64,000 nt of DNA, taken from NCBI GenBank assembly GCA_965112735.1, contig OZ218964.1, positions 2,046,001-2,110,000 on the forward strand. Reading direction: 5' to 3'. The notes under the pieces were generated by a model. That model had not been told where the DNA came from and did no database searches. It saw nothing but the letters and a program-made list of their open reading frames with translations. Positions within the stretch are counted from its first letter, which is position 1; each line of letters starts with the position of its first letter. Source of the DNA: Phaeosaccion multiseriatum. Taxonomy: Eukaryota > Ochrophyta, other classes. This document shows positions 23,619 to 34,524 of the stretch, piece after piece. Position numbers and translations under genes: made by a program.

Positions 23619-24235
23619 TACAGGGAGAGAGGGAGAGTCGGAGGGGTTACACCCGCTCCCTCCTCAGAGTTAAGAGGTGACGTGCATACTTGCCCTTCAC
23701 ATCCCTTTCTCTTCTTCCCCACTCCTCTGCGAATCTCCCTGCCTCCCCCCTTTGACAAATTGACGATAAGGAGGATCAAAGCCGCGAGGAAGGAGAGAAG
23801 GGAATGGAAGGGGTCTAAAAGTAAAGTTTCAAATGGAAAGTTGAAAGTTGTGTGTGCGTGCGTGTTGTGAGTCTGTGACCGCGCCAGGTCACAGGTAGCA
23901 GCACACCTGTAAGTATGCACTCCTCGCAGGGCAGGCGAGGCGGAAAGAGACAACGCGAATCATGTCTACTACCCGCCTACTTCATTCATTGGCCTATAGT
24001 GACTCGTTGCACTCTAGGCAATGCCACCGTCTAGGCTGTAGCTAGGCTGCGCCCTAGGCCGGACAATTTTCAAAGATATGCCTAGACGAATCTGGGACCA
24101 ATGCTCTTCCTCGCGCCGGTTTGCTCTTCCTCGCGTCGGCTCCCGGCTAGGTATTCGTCATCCTCCTTCCACCTTTCTTCTCTTCCCACCGTCCGCGTCG
24201 AGGCAACCCAGCAGTCGGAGCGTGGATGGCGCTAA
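23619..24235. other. Intergenic region, RING gene promoter side
   Basis: About 615 bp between the RING gene start and the stop of the next minus-strand gene. No coding frame with splice support is seen. The stretch near 24000-24070 has several CTAGGC words (CTCTAGGC, GTCTAGGC, GCTAGGC, CCCTAGGC) at irregular spacing. Confidence 0.4.
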
Positions 24236-26489
24236 CTAAACGCGCCCACCCCGGTGTGCCCACGCCATCGGAGCGCTCTCCCTTGCCGGCGCTCGCCCCC
24301 TTGGGCCTGGGGGGGCGCGCTGGTGGCCCTCCGAGTCGAGTCTTCCTTCTCCCAGCAGCCAAGCGGCGGCCCTGCGCACATCCGTGCTCCTCGACTCCCC
24401 TCTGTCCAATACATCGGCCAACAAGAGCGCCAGCGACTCCAGCGGACACGCGCCTTGCCCCTCCTCCTCGTCCTCCTCCGCCGCCGCCGCCGCCGTCCTC
24501 CTGCCCTCGGACAGCTGTCGCAGGCGAGTAAGCACCCCCCTGCCGTAGCTCAGCTTGGTGAGGGCGGCATGTTGCCTAGGCCAGTCCTCGGTGCGGCCCT
24601 CCACCGGAAAGGCATGTGACACGAGGCGCTGCTGCAGAATACCCAGGGCTTGGAAGGATATAGCCGCCGACACGACCGTCCTCCTGGCGAGCCTGCGCAA
24701 GGACAGCCCATGCTGCCGCTCGGCCTTGGCGAGGGCACAAGCCAAGGCTTCCCTTGCCGCAGTCGTGGACGGACTCGTCGCCCCCTTTGCCTTTTGCCTG
24801 AGCCACATCTCCGTTCCGACGAGGCGAGTTAGGAGAGCTTCTCCCACGCTGCTCCTTCGTCCTCTTCCTCCCCCTCCGCCATCTTCTTGATGCTGCTGCC
24901 CCGCCCCTCCCCAGTCGTCTTGGCCCCCTCGTGCGGCCCTGTCGTCCTCTCGGAGCAGCTGCAGTAGGAGCTCTGCGGCATAGTGTAAGGCCGCCTCCCT
25001 CCGGCCCCGCTCGGTGGTGGAGAAGTGCGACACGTCGTCGAGGAGATTGGGCAGCTGCTGATATTGGTCCCCCTCCGCATCTAGGTGCAAGTCCCGCAGC
25101 AGCTCCGGGCGGAGCTCGGGAACGACCAACGCTGCTTCCCACAGCATCGAAGATAGCATGCTCTGCATGTCGCTTCCCTCGTTCAGCTCCTCCTCTCGAG
25201 CGTCTGCCAGAATGCGGCAGGGGAGACTGCCCAGGCGCTCCCATGAAGGACCAAGCACGGCAAAGAGGCAGCGGTAGGCCCACCGTCGGACGGCCTCCAC
25301 AGCTGACTGGGTCATTGACAAGTGGAGGAGAGTCAAGGCCGGAAGCGAGAGTGTCAGTCCACGCGGCGCGCCCTTCGTTCCTCAGGCGTCGTGCACGCTT
25401 CGCTCGGTCAACTCACCTTGAGGCACAGATTCAGCAGGCTCGCGACATGTGGGTACTTCCTCTCCTCGGAGGGGCAGAGCAGAGCGTTGAGCTGCACTTG
25501 AGATAGCCTCGCGCTGAAGCGCACCCCTTCTTGCTCCTGCCCAGGCCCACCGCCACCGGATAGGTCCGTGTACAGAAACTGCACGATGCAGTCGGCCACG
25601 ACGGTGGTGGTGGTGGTGGTGCTGCTGCTGCTGCTACCCTTCTTGCTGCTGCGGGGGCAGACGTTGAACAGTTGCCAGAGAAGAACGTGGAGGGATCGCA
25701 TCATCGGCAGCACCTCGGGCACTTGGTCCCGCAAGAGGGGGTCGCTTTGAGCCTCGACGAACCAGCGAATGCGCGTCGCCAGAGCGCCTACCACCGCTGC
25801 CGAAGCCACGTGCAGCTCCACTGTGCTTTCCGGCTCAGCCCCGCCCCCGGGAGACTTGACGCCCAGCAAGACGGTGAGGAGAGTGTCAAGGGCCGATGTG
25901 GGCAGGGGGGGCAGGTCAGCCATCGCCTTGGAGGGCGCACAGCTAGTTTCGTCGGCGCGGAGGTCCAGGGCGAGCTCCAGTGTCACCTTACAGAGAGCGT
26001 GCCGGTCTTCGCGAGAGAGGCAGGTCCACACGACCCGCGCCACGGAGAGGATGTTGCATAGCGTGACTGCGGTGGTGGAGGGGGCGGGTGGGCCGGGGGT
26101 GGTGAGTGGGGAGATGAAACCTCTGACCTCAACTAATACTTACCAACAGCGCAGCCTCTCAGGTGTGGATAATGCTTCGCCTTGGCCACTCGCCGAAACA
26201 GCTCGAGGTCTTCAACAAGACCGGGAGGCACCTTACAAGCAAGTAGCAGTAGTCATGAAGCGGGGGCCACGAAGAGCGAGTGCGGAGGGGGGCGAGGCTG
26301 AGAAGGACCTAGGAGAAGGGTAGGCCTGGCTAGTGTGGATGTTTAGCCACGTACTTTATCGGCGAGCGCCAGCGCGAGGCTTGTCCTCTCTCGCCTCGAG
26401 CTCTCCTCTGCGGCTCGAACTGACTGCTCCCGAAGGACCCAGTACCAGCAGGACGCGCCGACAGCATCTACATCAATTTTGTTGGCCAT
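24236..26489 (-). CDS. Helical-repeat-like protein of unknown function
   Basis: Four exons (26489-26355, 26231-26144, 26066-25417, 25306-24236), 647 residues, with consistent phases. The sequence is Leu/Ala/Arg-rich with repeated amphipath-like blocks such as LDTLLTVLLGVKS, LHVLLWQLFNV, YPHVASLLNLCLK and AVRRWAYRCLFAVL, suggesting HEAT/ARM-type helical repeats. There are runs of Ser/Thr (about 210-225) and Gly, and an acidic stretch near the C-terminus. No catalytic motif is visible and I do not recognise the family. The N-terminal ATG (26489) follows a repeat-rich spacer. The divergent neighbour is the kinesin. The C-terminal tail after about residue 600 is Gly/Arg/Pro-rich and could be partly mis-modelled. 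Confidence 0.68.
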
Positions 26490-26958
26490 AAGCGCTGATC
26501 GGCCCAGGCGAGGTTTCTCTGGCCCCCGATAAGCGGAAGCCAGAGGCGGTCTGCAGCCGAAAGCAGAGAAGTCAGCCAGGCCTAGCTGGGCTGCGACCAG
26601 CAGAAGCCAGTCACCAGCGGGAAAGAGTGACAAGCCAGCCAGAGGCGGCCAACAACGGCCGAAAGCAGAGAAGCAGGAGGGCCTACGGCCCAGAAGCCAG
26701 GAGCCAGAGAAACCTTGCGTGGGGTAGCTATCCTCGATTCTCGCGGGAAGAAAATTTCCAGTTTCCGTTTCATGTTCGTAACAGTTGAGGTTGGAAAAAA
26801 AAAAATGCTCTAGACAAGAGTGAACACGTGCCTTCACAGCATCAGCAGAAAGGAAAAGGAGCAGAATCAGCAAGGGAGTTTATATGGTTCTGCTTGATTG
26901 AGGAGAAGCGGCTGGCTGAGCCAGCGACAAGCTCCGGACCTCCTGAGAGAGGGACAAG
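26490..26958. promoter_or_regulatory. Divergent promoter region with duplicated block
   Basis: 469 bp between divergent start codons. A block of about 32 bp (CCAGAGGCGG, then CCGAAAGCAGAGAAG) occurs near 26540-26571 and again, diverged, near 26638-26672, inside a stretch rich in CAGCC/GAAGCCAG words. A poly-A run lies at about 26797-26805. The region must hold the promoters for both genes, but no element can be named. Confidence 0.45.
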
Positions 26959-27130
26959 ATGACGGAGACCGGGGGCCGGCGACTCACACCGGGCGCGGGA
27001 AGTGGTCTGTATAGGCGGCATCCGTCCTTCTCTTCTGTAGGCACGCTCAATAGCAGCAGTAGCAGCACCAGCAGCAGGCTCCGGGGCGGACCGCAAGCTG
27101 TCCCACCAAAGAAGGTAAACTCGCCCGATA

Positions 27131-27198
<68 letters not shown>

Positions 27199-28825
27199 CT
27201 GTAACAAATCTTCCCGTGAACGCACCTCTTGTTCCCTGTCGGCATTTGCAGGGCACGGTCTGGGGAGTGCCCTCCCCCGCAGCCGAAGGCCATCGAAGCG
27301 GACTCCGCAGGGCAAGGCCAAGGAGTCGAAGCGTAGGCAGCGGCAGCGGTAGAGCAGCAGCGGGGCGAAGGAGTCAGTGGGCGTGGGCCCGAGTCGAGAG
27401 AAGCGACGCGGCGTCTGAAGCCAGCCTAGTCACCGCCTCGACAGACTATCCCTTTATCTCAGGGACGCACGAGGGCAGTAGAGGCCGAACGTTCTCAGTC
27501 TCCTCGTCAGCGTCTGCTGCCACCGCCCCTTCTGGTGGTGGTGGTGGTGGTGGTGGTGGGAGTGGGGGTATTTCGCAGCCACTTCAGGGGTTCTCTGCCT
27601 ATACGGATGTGAACATGGGCGGGGCGAGTCTTTCGGCGAGCTGCCATAGTATGTACGGCAGTCCCCGCACGGCCCCCGTGCGTGCCCCCCGTTCCGTTAC
27701 CGACCCGACTGCATCGAGGGGAAGGGAAGAAGACACGAGAACAGAGGGCAGTGTTCTTGGAGGGCGAGGAGGGGCGTCGAGTCGCGTGAGAGTGGGTGTG
27801 CGAATGAGGCCTCCGTTCAGACATGAGATTGATCGCTGCCTCCGGGGGAGGAGAGGCCGATACCAGGCAGTGGTGGAGGCAGCAGGTGAGAGGCAGCAGC
27901 AGCAGCAGCAACATGGAGGGGGTGCAAGAGCTGACTTGGAGCCGTGCATCTTTTACACCGAGGACGGTAGACAAAGGTGAGAGCAAGCGGAGCAATGCCC
28001 AGCATCGCCAGAGTGAGCGGGCCTCCTGTAATCTAAGCATGTCTTTCCTCCCTCCCTTCCCCCTCTCCGCCAGGAGCTTTCCCTTCGACTTTTCCTTTGG
28101 GGCCAGCGCTGGTCAGGCGGAGGTCTACGACCGCTTGGCCCGCCCCGTGGTGACGGGCTTCCTCGAGGGCGTCAACGGAAGCATAATCGCCTACGGCCAG
28201 ACTGGGACAGGCAAAACACACACCATGGGGATACTGGATGACCTAGCAGGGGCAGGTGGCGCGGGGGGAGGAGGCGCTGGGATGTACGAAGCTCACAGAA
28301 GAGCAACTGAGCGGTGGCAGCAGAGTCCGCAAGACGCAGGGATAATCCCGGCAGCCTTGGCTCAGGTGAGAAGTCCGGCCATCCTTCCACTCCCACCTCC
28401 GCAGCACCACCTGTTCTGGCGTGGCCCTCCACCTGCATGCCTCCCTCTCCCCTGTCCCACGCAGCCCCCCCCCCCTCCCATTTCCAAATCCCAATTGCCT
28501 GTTGCATGTATAGATCTTTGCCCACACGCGCGCCCACCCGGAGGTGGAGGTGTCGTTGGAGGTGTCGATGCTGCAGATCTACAGCGAGACGGTGTTCGAC
28601 CTTCTGGCGGCCCCTCCATCGAGGTCAGTAGCAGGCCCGCAGACGGGAGAGGAGAAAGGGGCTCTGCGGCCGCTGGCGGTGCGCGAGAACCCGCAAGAGG
28701 GCTTTTATGTTGAGGGCCTGCAAAGGTACGCCGTCCTTAGCTACGACCAAGCCGCAGCACTCGTGGACCTCGGCCTGGCCAACAGAGGTGCGTGCGGGTT
28801 TGTGGCGCGGGAGGAAGGGATGTGG

Positions 28826-28869
<44 letters not shown>

Positions 28870-30596
28870 GAGAGAGAGAGAGAGCGGTGGGATCAGTCGC
28901 TCTCGCCTGACCGTCTCTGCCTTGCCGTCGCTCCTCCGCGTGACCGTCAGCCATGGCCTCGACCAGCCAGAACGCATCCTCTAGCCGCAGCCACACCGTG
29001 CTGAGCGTGCGGCTGGTGCAGCTCCGAGGCCGCGACTCGTGTCGCAGCGTGTCGAGCAAGCTGCTCATCGCAGACTTGGCGGGTAAGTGGTGCTGTTGCT
29101 GTGCTGTGCTCTGGCGCTGCCGAGCCTCTTGCAGTCTTGCATTCATTCACCAAGTCCTTGCCCTCGCCCCACGGGGGGCGTAGCTCCCGAGCGGGGCAGC
29201 CAATCCGTCCCTCCCCTCCTATTGCACTTTGTCGTTTGTCGTCCCCCCACGTACCCCTTTGTAACACGTGCCTCTGAATTTTGCCTTGTGGCTGGGGGCA
29301 TGTCATGTGTGCTTGACTTGCGGCAGGCTCGGAGAGGGCGAGCAGGGTCACGCGTCGGGCGGGGCTGGCAGAGGACAACTCCGTGAGGAGGAAGGAGGCG
29401 AGGTTCATCAATAGCTCCCTATCGGCTCTGGTACGTAGCGCCTTGCTTGGGTTACCCCTCCCAACCCTCCGCCAGCCAACTGCAACTCCTCTCTGTACGA
29501 CCAACTGCAACTGTGACAGGGTAATGTCATCACAGCTCTGGCCCAGCCGGAGGAGAGCCGCCCCCATGTGCCGTACCGCGACTCGAAGCTCACGCGCATC
29601 CTGCACGACTCACTGGGGGGCAGCGCCAACACCGCGCTCATCGCCACGCTGGGGCCGTCCGAGTTCAACAGGGGAGAGACGCTTTCCACGCTGCTCTTCG
29701 CCAGCCGCTGCATGTGTGTGCGCAGCGCCCCTGTACGACACGAGAAAGTGGACTATGTTGAGCTCGCGGCCCAACTGCAGGCCAAACTGACGGTGAGGAG
29801 GGGGGCTTGGCTATGTGTGCTGTGCTGTGCTGTAGAGGGGGTGTTCAGCTGTGAAGGCTTGAGGCTGAGGCTGAGTGAGTCATTGCGCTGCCTCCCGCCG
29901 TCCTCTGCTGACCCTGACCTCGCAGGGTGCGGAGGAGGAGGCCTCCCAGCGAGCGCAGGAGACGGCGAGGCACTACCAGTCCATCATCGAGCGGCTCACG
30001 GAGGACCTCACGGCGGAGCGAGGGCGCAACAAGGAGGGGGGCGGGCAGGGGTGGCCGGGCGAGAGTCCGACGTCGCCCGCGAACAGCAGAGCAGAGTCCC
30101 ATCCATGGCAGGTAAGGAGGTCCCGTGATGACGGGGGTAACAATCTGTCTTTCGCGTCGCGCCGCTGACCATGCGTGCCGTTCTTTCACCCGTGCAGGCT
30201 CAGGTCAGCCTGGGTCAGGGGTGCGTTTCGGGGTGTATTGGAAACAGGGGGGGGGTGGGGCGCGCGGCTGCCCCGGACAGAGACGAAGCGCCGGCCCATT
30301 CTCTTGGAGGGGGTGAGCAGGGCGGGAAGGTCGAGGGGAAGGGGGGGGCAGGGGCCAACGACAGTCTGATCGCGACCAACGAGCCCAGGAAGACATCCGA
30401 GCAGGGGGAGGAGGGCGGTACGCATGCAGGGGCTTCGGGCAAGTCGCTCAGGCTCAAGCAGAGGCTGGCCGAGCGGTGGGCGAGGCGGGCGGAGGCAGGG
30501 GCAGGGGCGGCGGCAGCGGCCCCAAGGGAGGCACCGCTGGCCGCAGGAGGCACCGGAGCTGCACGAGCATCGGGCGCTCTCGCCTGTTGCTTTTGA
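26959..30596 (+). CDS. Kinesin with internal motor domain
   Basis: Nine exons (26959-27114, 27252-27976, 28074-28365, 28514-28787, 28951-29082, 29327-29430, 29520-29792, 29926-30111, 30198-30596), 846 residues. The first 225 residues are disordered, with Ser-rich segments and a 9-Gly run. The motor (about 230-650) has the P-loop GQTGTGKT (about 336-343), switch I NASSSRSH (about 489-496), switch II DLAGSER (about 524-530, split by an intron), and the late VPYRDSKLTRILHDSLGG. A short coiled-coil-like segment (AEEEASQRAQETARHYQSIIERL) and a Gly/Ala/Arg-rich tail follow. The motor is a plus-end-type catalytic core by motif, but the subfamily is uncertain; a plant ARK-like or other internal/N-type kinesin is possible. 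The motor carries Gly-rich and other insertions in surface loops. Confidence 0.93.
27134..27198. repeat. (CT)n(GT)n microsatellite in kinesin intron 1
   Basis: About 47 bp of CT repeats followed by about 18 bp of GT repeats, within the first intron and upstream of its acceptor. Confidence 0.95.
28829..28884. repeat. (AG)n microsatellite in kinesin intron 4
   Basis: About 55 bp of AG repeats with one or two interruptions, close to the 5' splice site of the intron. Confidence 0.95.
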
Positions 30597-30602
30597 CTCG
30601 AC

Positions 30603-30666
30603 CCCTGACGTGCTACCGACGCATTCTCGTTAGCTTTGGCCCTGGGGGTCCGGTAGCACGTCAGGG
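30603..30666. repeat. 64-bp inverted repeat after the kinesin stop codon
   Basis: A perfect 16-bp inverted repeat, CCCTGACGTGCTACCG at 30603-30618 and its complement at 30651-30666, with a 32-nt loop. It starts six bases after the kinesin stop. It would form a stable hairpin in the 3' UTR, or it is a tiny fold-back element. Confidence 0.75.
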
Positions 30667-30785
30667 TTCCCGCCAAAAGCCGAAAAGGAAAATGAGTTTA
30701 AGTTATTTAGTCATGGCGGGGTTGAATCGTTCAATTCAAAGACCCACAAGCCACCCCGCCATTCAGCTATTGCTTCAGCCTTGCA

Positions 30786-32511
30786 ATGACCCCCATGTCA
30801 CCGCTCATTGGTCAGACTCTGGAGGACTTCCAGTGCAGACTCCTGCAAGAGTCGGACCAAACCGTCAGCGCGAGAGAGTTGTGCGGGACCAGAGGAGCGG
30901 TGGTTGGTAAGTCGCTACTTCTCCTGCAACTGCAGCTATGGCGCCGCAACACTACTCCTGCGGGCTTTCTCACTCTTCTCTCTGTCAGTCGCCCCCGTTG
31001 GGGCCCTGCTGCCACTCCTACTGCTGCTGGTCGGCAGGCCATTGTTTCAAAGTCCAAAATTGACCCACTTGCCGTTGGCACCTCATTCCCCCCCCCCAGA
31101 GTTCTGGACCACTTCATGCCCGCGCTGTCCTGCCGCTCTGGAGGAGCTGAATGTCTTTGCCGATGAGCTGACTGTCCAGCGGTCCGGCTATGCGCTCATT
31201 TCCGTGTGCCTAGGCAACTTCGAGGAAGGCCTGGTCCAGGTGCAGGAAGGTGAGGTTTCGATCACTGCTGGCCCATGGCAAGGTTGCTGCCTGGGTCTTG
31301 AGGGAGTGGACGGATGGGATGCGCTCCCAGCCTAGCCTGCCTGCCCTTCCCTCCCGCCGCTGCCCTAAATAACCCCCCCTCTCTGCTGGCTCCTCTGCCG
31401 GTGGTCTCTCGGACACGCCACAGGCAAGTGGGACAATGTGACTCACGCACACGTGGAGGAGGAGGTGGGGGCGGCGCTTAGGGAGAAGCTGGGTTTCGGG
31501 CAGCAGGAGGACCTTCCCGTCCTCCTGGTGCTGTCAGACAAGGCCACCATCTTGCAGGCCGGGGACGCACACACTGCCAGAGCGGCGGTGAAGGAGCTCT
31601 TCGTGCAGGGTACGGGGACTGAGCAGGAGGGGCAACAGCAGCAGCACCAGCAGCAGGGTACGGATACACCCGCTTCTCCTGCCCCTGAGTCCGTGCCGCC
31701 TTCAAAAAGCGATGGTCAGTGTGTGGGGGGCGTGTGCCCTCTCCCGCGCCGCCGCAAGAAGGGAGGGGCGTCTGCACCCGCACCCACAGCACCCACGCCC
31801 GCAGCGGCACCCGTGGACAAGGAGAACTCCGCCCCCCCCAAGGCCATGCAGTGCGAAGGGGGGGTGTGCAAGCTCGTGAGAAAGCCCAAGCAGAAGAGGC
31901 CCCTCGCCGTGCAGGGCCAGCCTCAGTCTCAGGCACCGCCCGCACCGCCCACAGCACCCGCAGCGGTGGTGGAGCCTCTGGCGGTGGGCTCAGCACTGCC
32001 CCCCTTCTCGCTTGTCTCCGTGGCAGACGGTTCCCCCCTCAGCACGTCGGGCCTGGCCCCGTCCCGCACCCTGCTGCTCGACCTGTGGACCACTCGCTGC
32101 ACGCGCTGCCCCGCCGCCCTGGACAAGCTGCAGCGGCTGGCGGCGGACTTTACGGAGGAGAGCCTGACCATCGCCTCCGTGTGTCTGGACAGCCTGGACG
32201 GCTGCAGGGAGCTCCTCGCCAAAGAGCCTGCCCGCTGGAGCAAGCTGCAGCACCTCTTCTCGGAGCCCGACGAGAAAGAGCGCCTGTGCGCAACCTTCGG
32301 CGTGACGGCGGTGCCGTTTTACATTGTGGTGGACGCGGAGGGCAGCGTGCGCGCCCATGGCTCCCCCAAGCAGGTGGACTTGCAGATACTGGACACGCTC
32401 GCCGCGCGCAAGGAGCAGCAGCAGGTCAAGGTGGCTCCCGCCCCGCCAAAGGTGCCAAAGGCGGTGGAGAGGGCCCCTTCCTTCTCCTTCACCTTGGACG
32501 AGGACTTCTAA
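30786..32511 (+). CDS. Tandem thioredoxin-fold (redoxin/TlpA-like) protein
   Basis: Three exons (30786-30906, 31100-31249, 31424-32511), 452 residues. Two thioredoxin-like domains are visible. The first (about 40-140) has WTTSCPRCPAALEEL, with a CxxC pair, and the second (about 240-415) has LLLDLWTTRCTRCPAALDKL, again CxxC, then ATFGVTAVPFYIVVDAEG with the cis-Pro region. The duplicated W-x-T-x-C-x-R-C-P-A-A-L motif shows the domains arose by duplication. The linker carries two copies of a small CxGGVC motif (QCVGGVCPL and QCEGGVCKL), each followed by a basic cluster. A thiol-disulfide or peroxiredoxin-like role is likely. No signal peptide is seen, so a cytosolic location is the default. The acidic C-terminus ends TLDEDF. 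Confidence 0.87.
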
Positions 32512-32605
32512 AAGCACCCCCACCCACCCTTCGTGTTGTCCCATGATATATTAGAATAATTACAATCCAGTGTCAAGTGTTGGTTCCTTATGGATGCAGC
32601 TTCTG

Positions 32606-33994
32606 TCATGTGAGCTCCACGCCGGCCCTTGCGCTCCCGCTCGTACCGCCGGTGTTGATCCCGACAATGTGCAGTACCGTAGCTACGGCCCACCACACGG
32701 ACACGGCCAGCCACTTGGCTGTCCACGTCAGCGAGTGGAGAGCATCAACAAGTGACAGCTCCCGCAGCCCTCCGCTGCCATCCAGAGTGGGCAGCGGGGT
32801 GGGGGTGGGCTTGAAGCCTGCCTTGGACACCACGCAAGACAGCGCCCTGCTGTCCTCGAGCCCCCTGCAGTAGGCGTTGGATGGCAGCAGAGGCCTCGTC
32901 ACACCGTACACGTGCAGCAAGCCCACGAACAGCCCCCCCAAATGCCCTGTGTTGAGTGTTGAGCGAAGGGCAGGGAATAAGGTGAGTGGGGCGTGCGTGT
33001 GGGTATGGCGCACAAGGAGGAATTGTACGGTGGGGGAGGACACATATGGTGGGGTTTGTCCCGCACACGCCAGCGGGATCAGGTCCATTCCCTCCTCAGC
33101 TCCTCACCTGCGAAGGAGGCCGTCGGCATCATGATCGAAATGAGGCACAGCAGCGCGAAGGGGAACACCTTGGTGGGCACAGAGACTACCCCGTACAGGC
33201 TGCGGGTCGGCTGCGAGGAGCCCCACGCCTCCACCACGGCCAGAGTGAAGATGACGCCGCTAAAGCCCACGGCGGGCCTGTATGAGGGGCGAGAGAGGGG
33301 GGGGGGGAGAACGGAGCCGGAGGGAAGCTACCGCTACTGAGGGGGGAGTGGTTCTGTGGTGGTGCCGGCTCTGCCGCTTCTCCATTTTTGAGCGAGCAAG
33401 TGAGTGACTTGACAGCGACTCAACTGGTTCAGGTACTTGGGATTTCCGGTGATGAAGACGGTCATGATGTACTCCTGAGTCACGTACACCCAGCCGCCGA
33501 GCAGCATGCTCCACAGCACGAAGAGGAGGAAGGCGATGGACCCCATGCTGTGTGGGCGGAGCGGAGCAGCAAGCAAGAGCGAGGAAGTCACTTGTGCGCT
33601 TCGTAGCCCTTGCAGGAGATCACGTGTCGACTCCACTTACGCTGCTTCCAGCTGTGCGCCGATATTGTGCACCGCCATCATATTGAAGCCGATATGCATC
33701 AGGCCCCCGTGGAGCAGCGCAGACGAAACTATCCGATAGTACTGATCGAGAGAGGGAGGGTTGGGAAAGGCGTGAGGGCATCTTGGGGGACGTCCATCTC
33801 GGGTAGAGGAGCGACAGATTCCCTGCATTCTCTCCACTTACCTCCCTGTAGAAGAGGACTCCCCTGGCGCTCAGGGCGAAGTCGTATACATCAGGCTCCA
33901 GCAGAAACTGCCACACCTGCAGCAAGAGACAGAGCCCGATAATGCCCAGCGTCACGAGGGGGACCTTACCCAGCACCTCGGCCGCGCGAGACAT
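32606..33994 (-). CDS. Rhomboid-family intramembrane serine protease
   Basis: Five exons (33994-33842, 33741-33641, 33547-33437, 33277-33108, 32946-32606), 291 residues. The protein is strongly hydrophobic with about six to seven membrane segments. The rhomboid marks are present: HGGLMHIGFNM in the second region (the HxxxN oxyanion element), GFSGVIFTL with the GxSG catalytic serine at about residue 128, and HLGGLFVGLL with the catalytic histidine at about 180. It should therefore be active and cleave membrane-protein substrates. The long C-terminal tail (about 195-291) adds a hydrophobic stretch (WLAVSVWWAVATVLHIVGI). The overall size and layout resemble RHBDD/RHBDL4-type proteins of the ER, but the assignment to a subfamily is open. 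The gene is convergent with the thioredoxin-fold gene, 94 bp apart. Confidence 0.93.
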
Positions 33995-34225
33995 TCTCCT
34001 TCAGGGCTTTAAAAAAACTAGACGAACAACGCGCCGGTGTTGTGCCGGGGAAGCTCCATGGCCTTCCAGGATCCGCAACAGCAGAAGCAGCACACCAGTA
34101 GAAACAGAGGGAGTGGCAGTAGAACAAATAAATTGGGGGGATAGCTACTCGGAGGAAGAAGTCGAGGAAGAGAGGGGGGGGGACGAAGACAGAGGCGCCG
34201 GGCGGATTGAAGGGAAAGGTTTGCA

Positions 34226-34280
34226 GGTTGACGACGGTGGTCAACCAACACGTTCCCTTAATTTCTTACTTTTCTTTTTC
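34226..34280. repeat. Left terminal repeat copy
   Basis: Begins with a symmetric core, GGTTGAC, seven bases, GTCAACC, followed by AACACGTTCCCTT and ATTTCTTACTTTTC. It matches the two right-end copies through at least 45 bp with one or two differences. Confidence 0.9.
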
Positions 34281-34524
34281 ACTCCCTTCCCGGTCGGGAA
34301 ACACCCTAACTACCCCACACTCACAAATGCCCAAACGTAGTATTACAATTAGGTAAAAGGGGGTACTTGCCAATCGAAAGTTCGAGAGGAGGACGAGTCT
34401 TTGCGCACCCGGAACTGCCCCCCTGACAGTTCCGCGCACACTCCAACTCAACTGGATTTCCAGTCCCTCAACTCGCTCCTCCGACCTGCCTTCCCCCCCC
34501 TTTCCCTTCTACCCCCCCTTCCCT

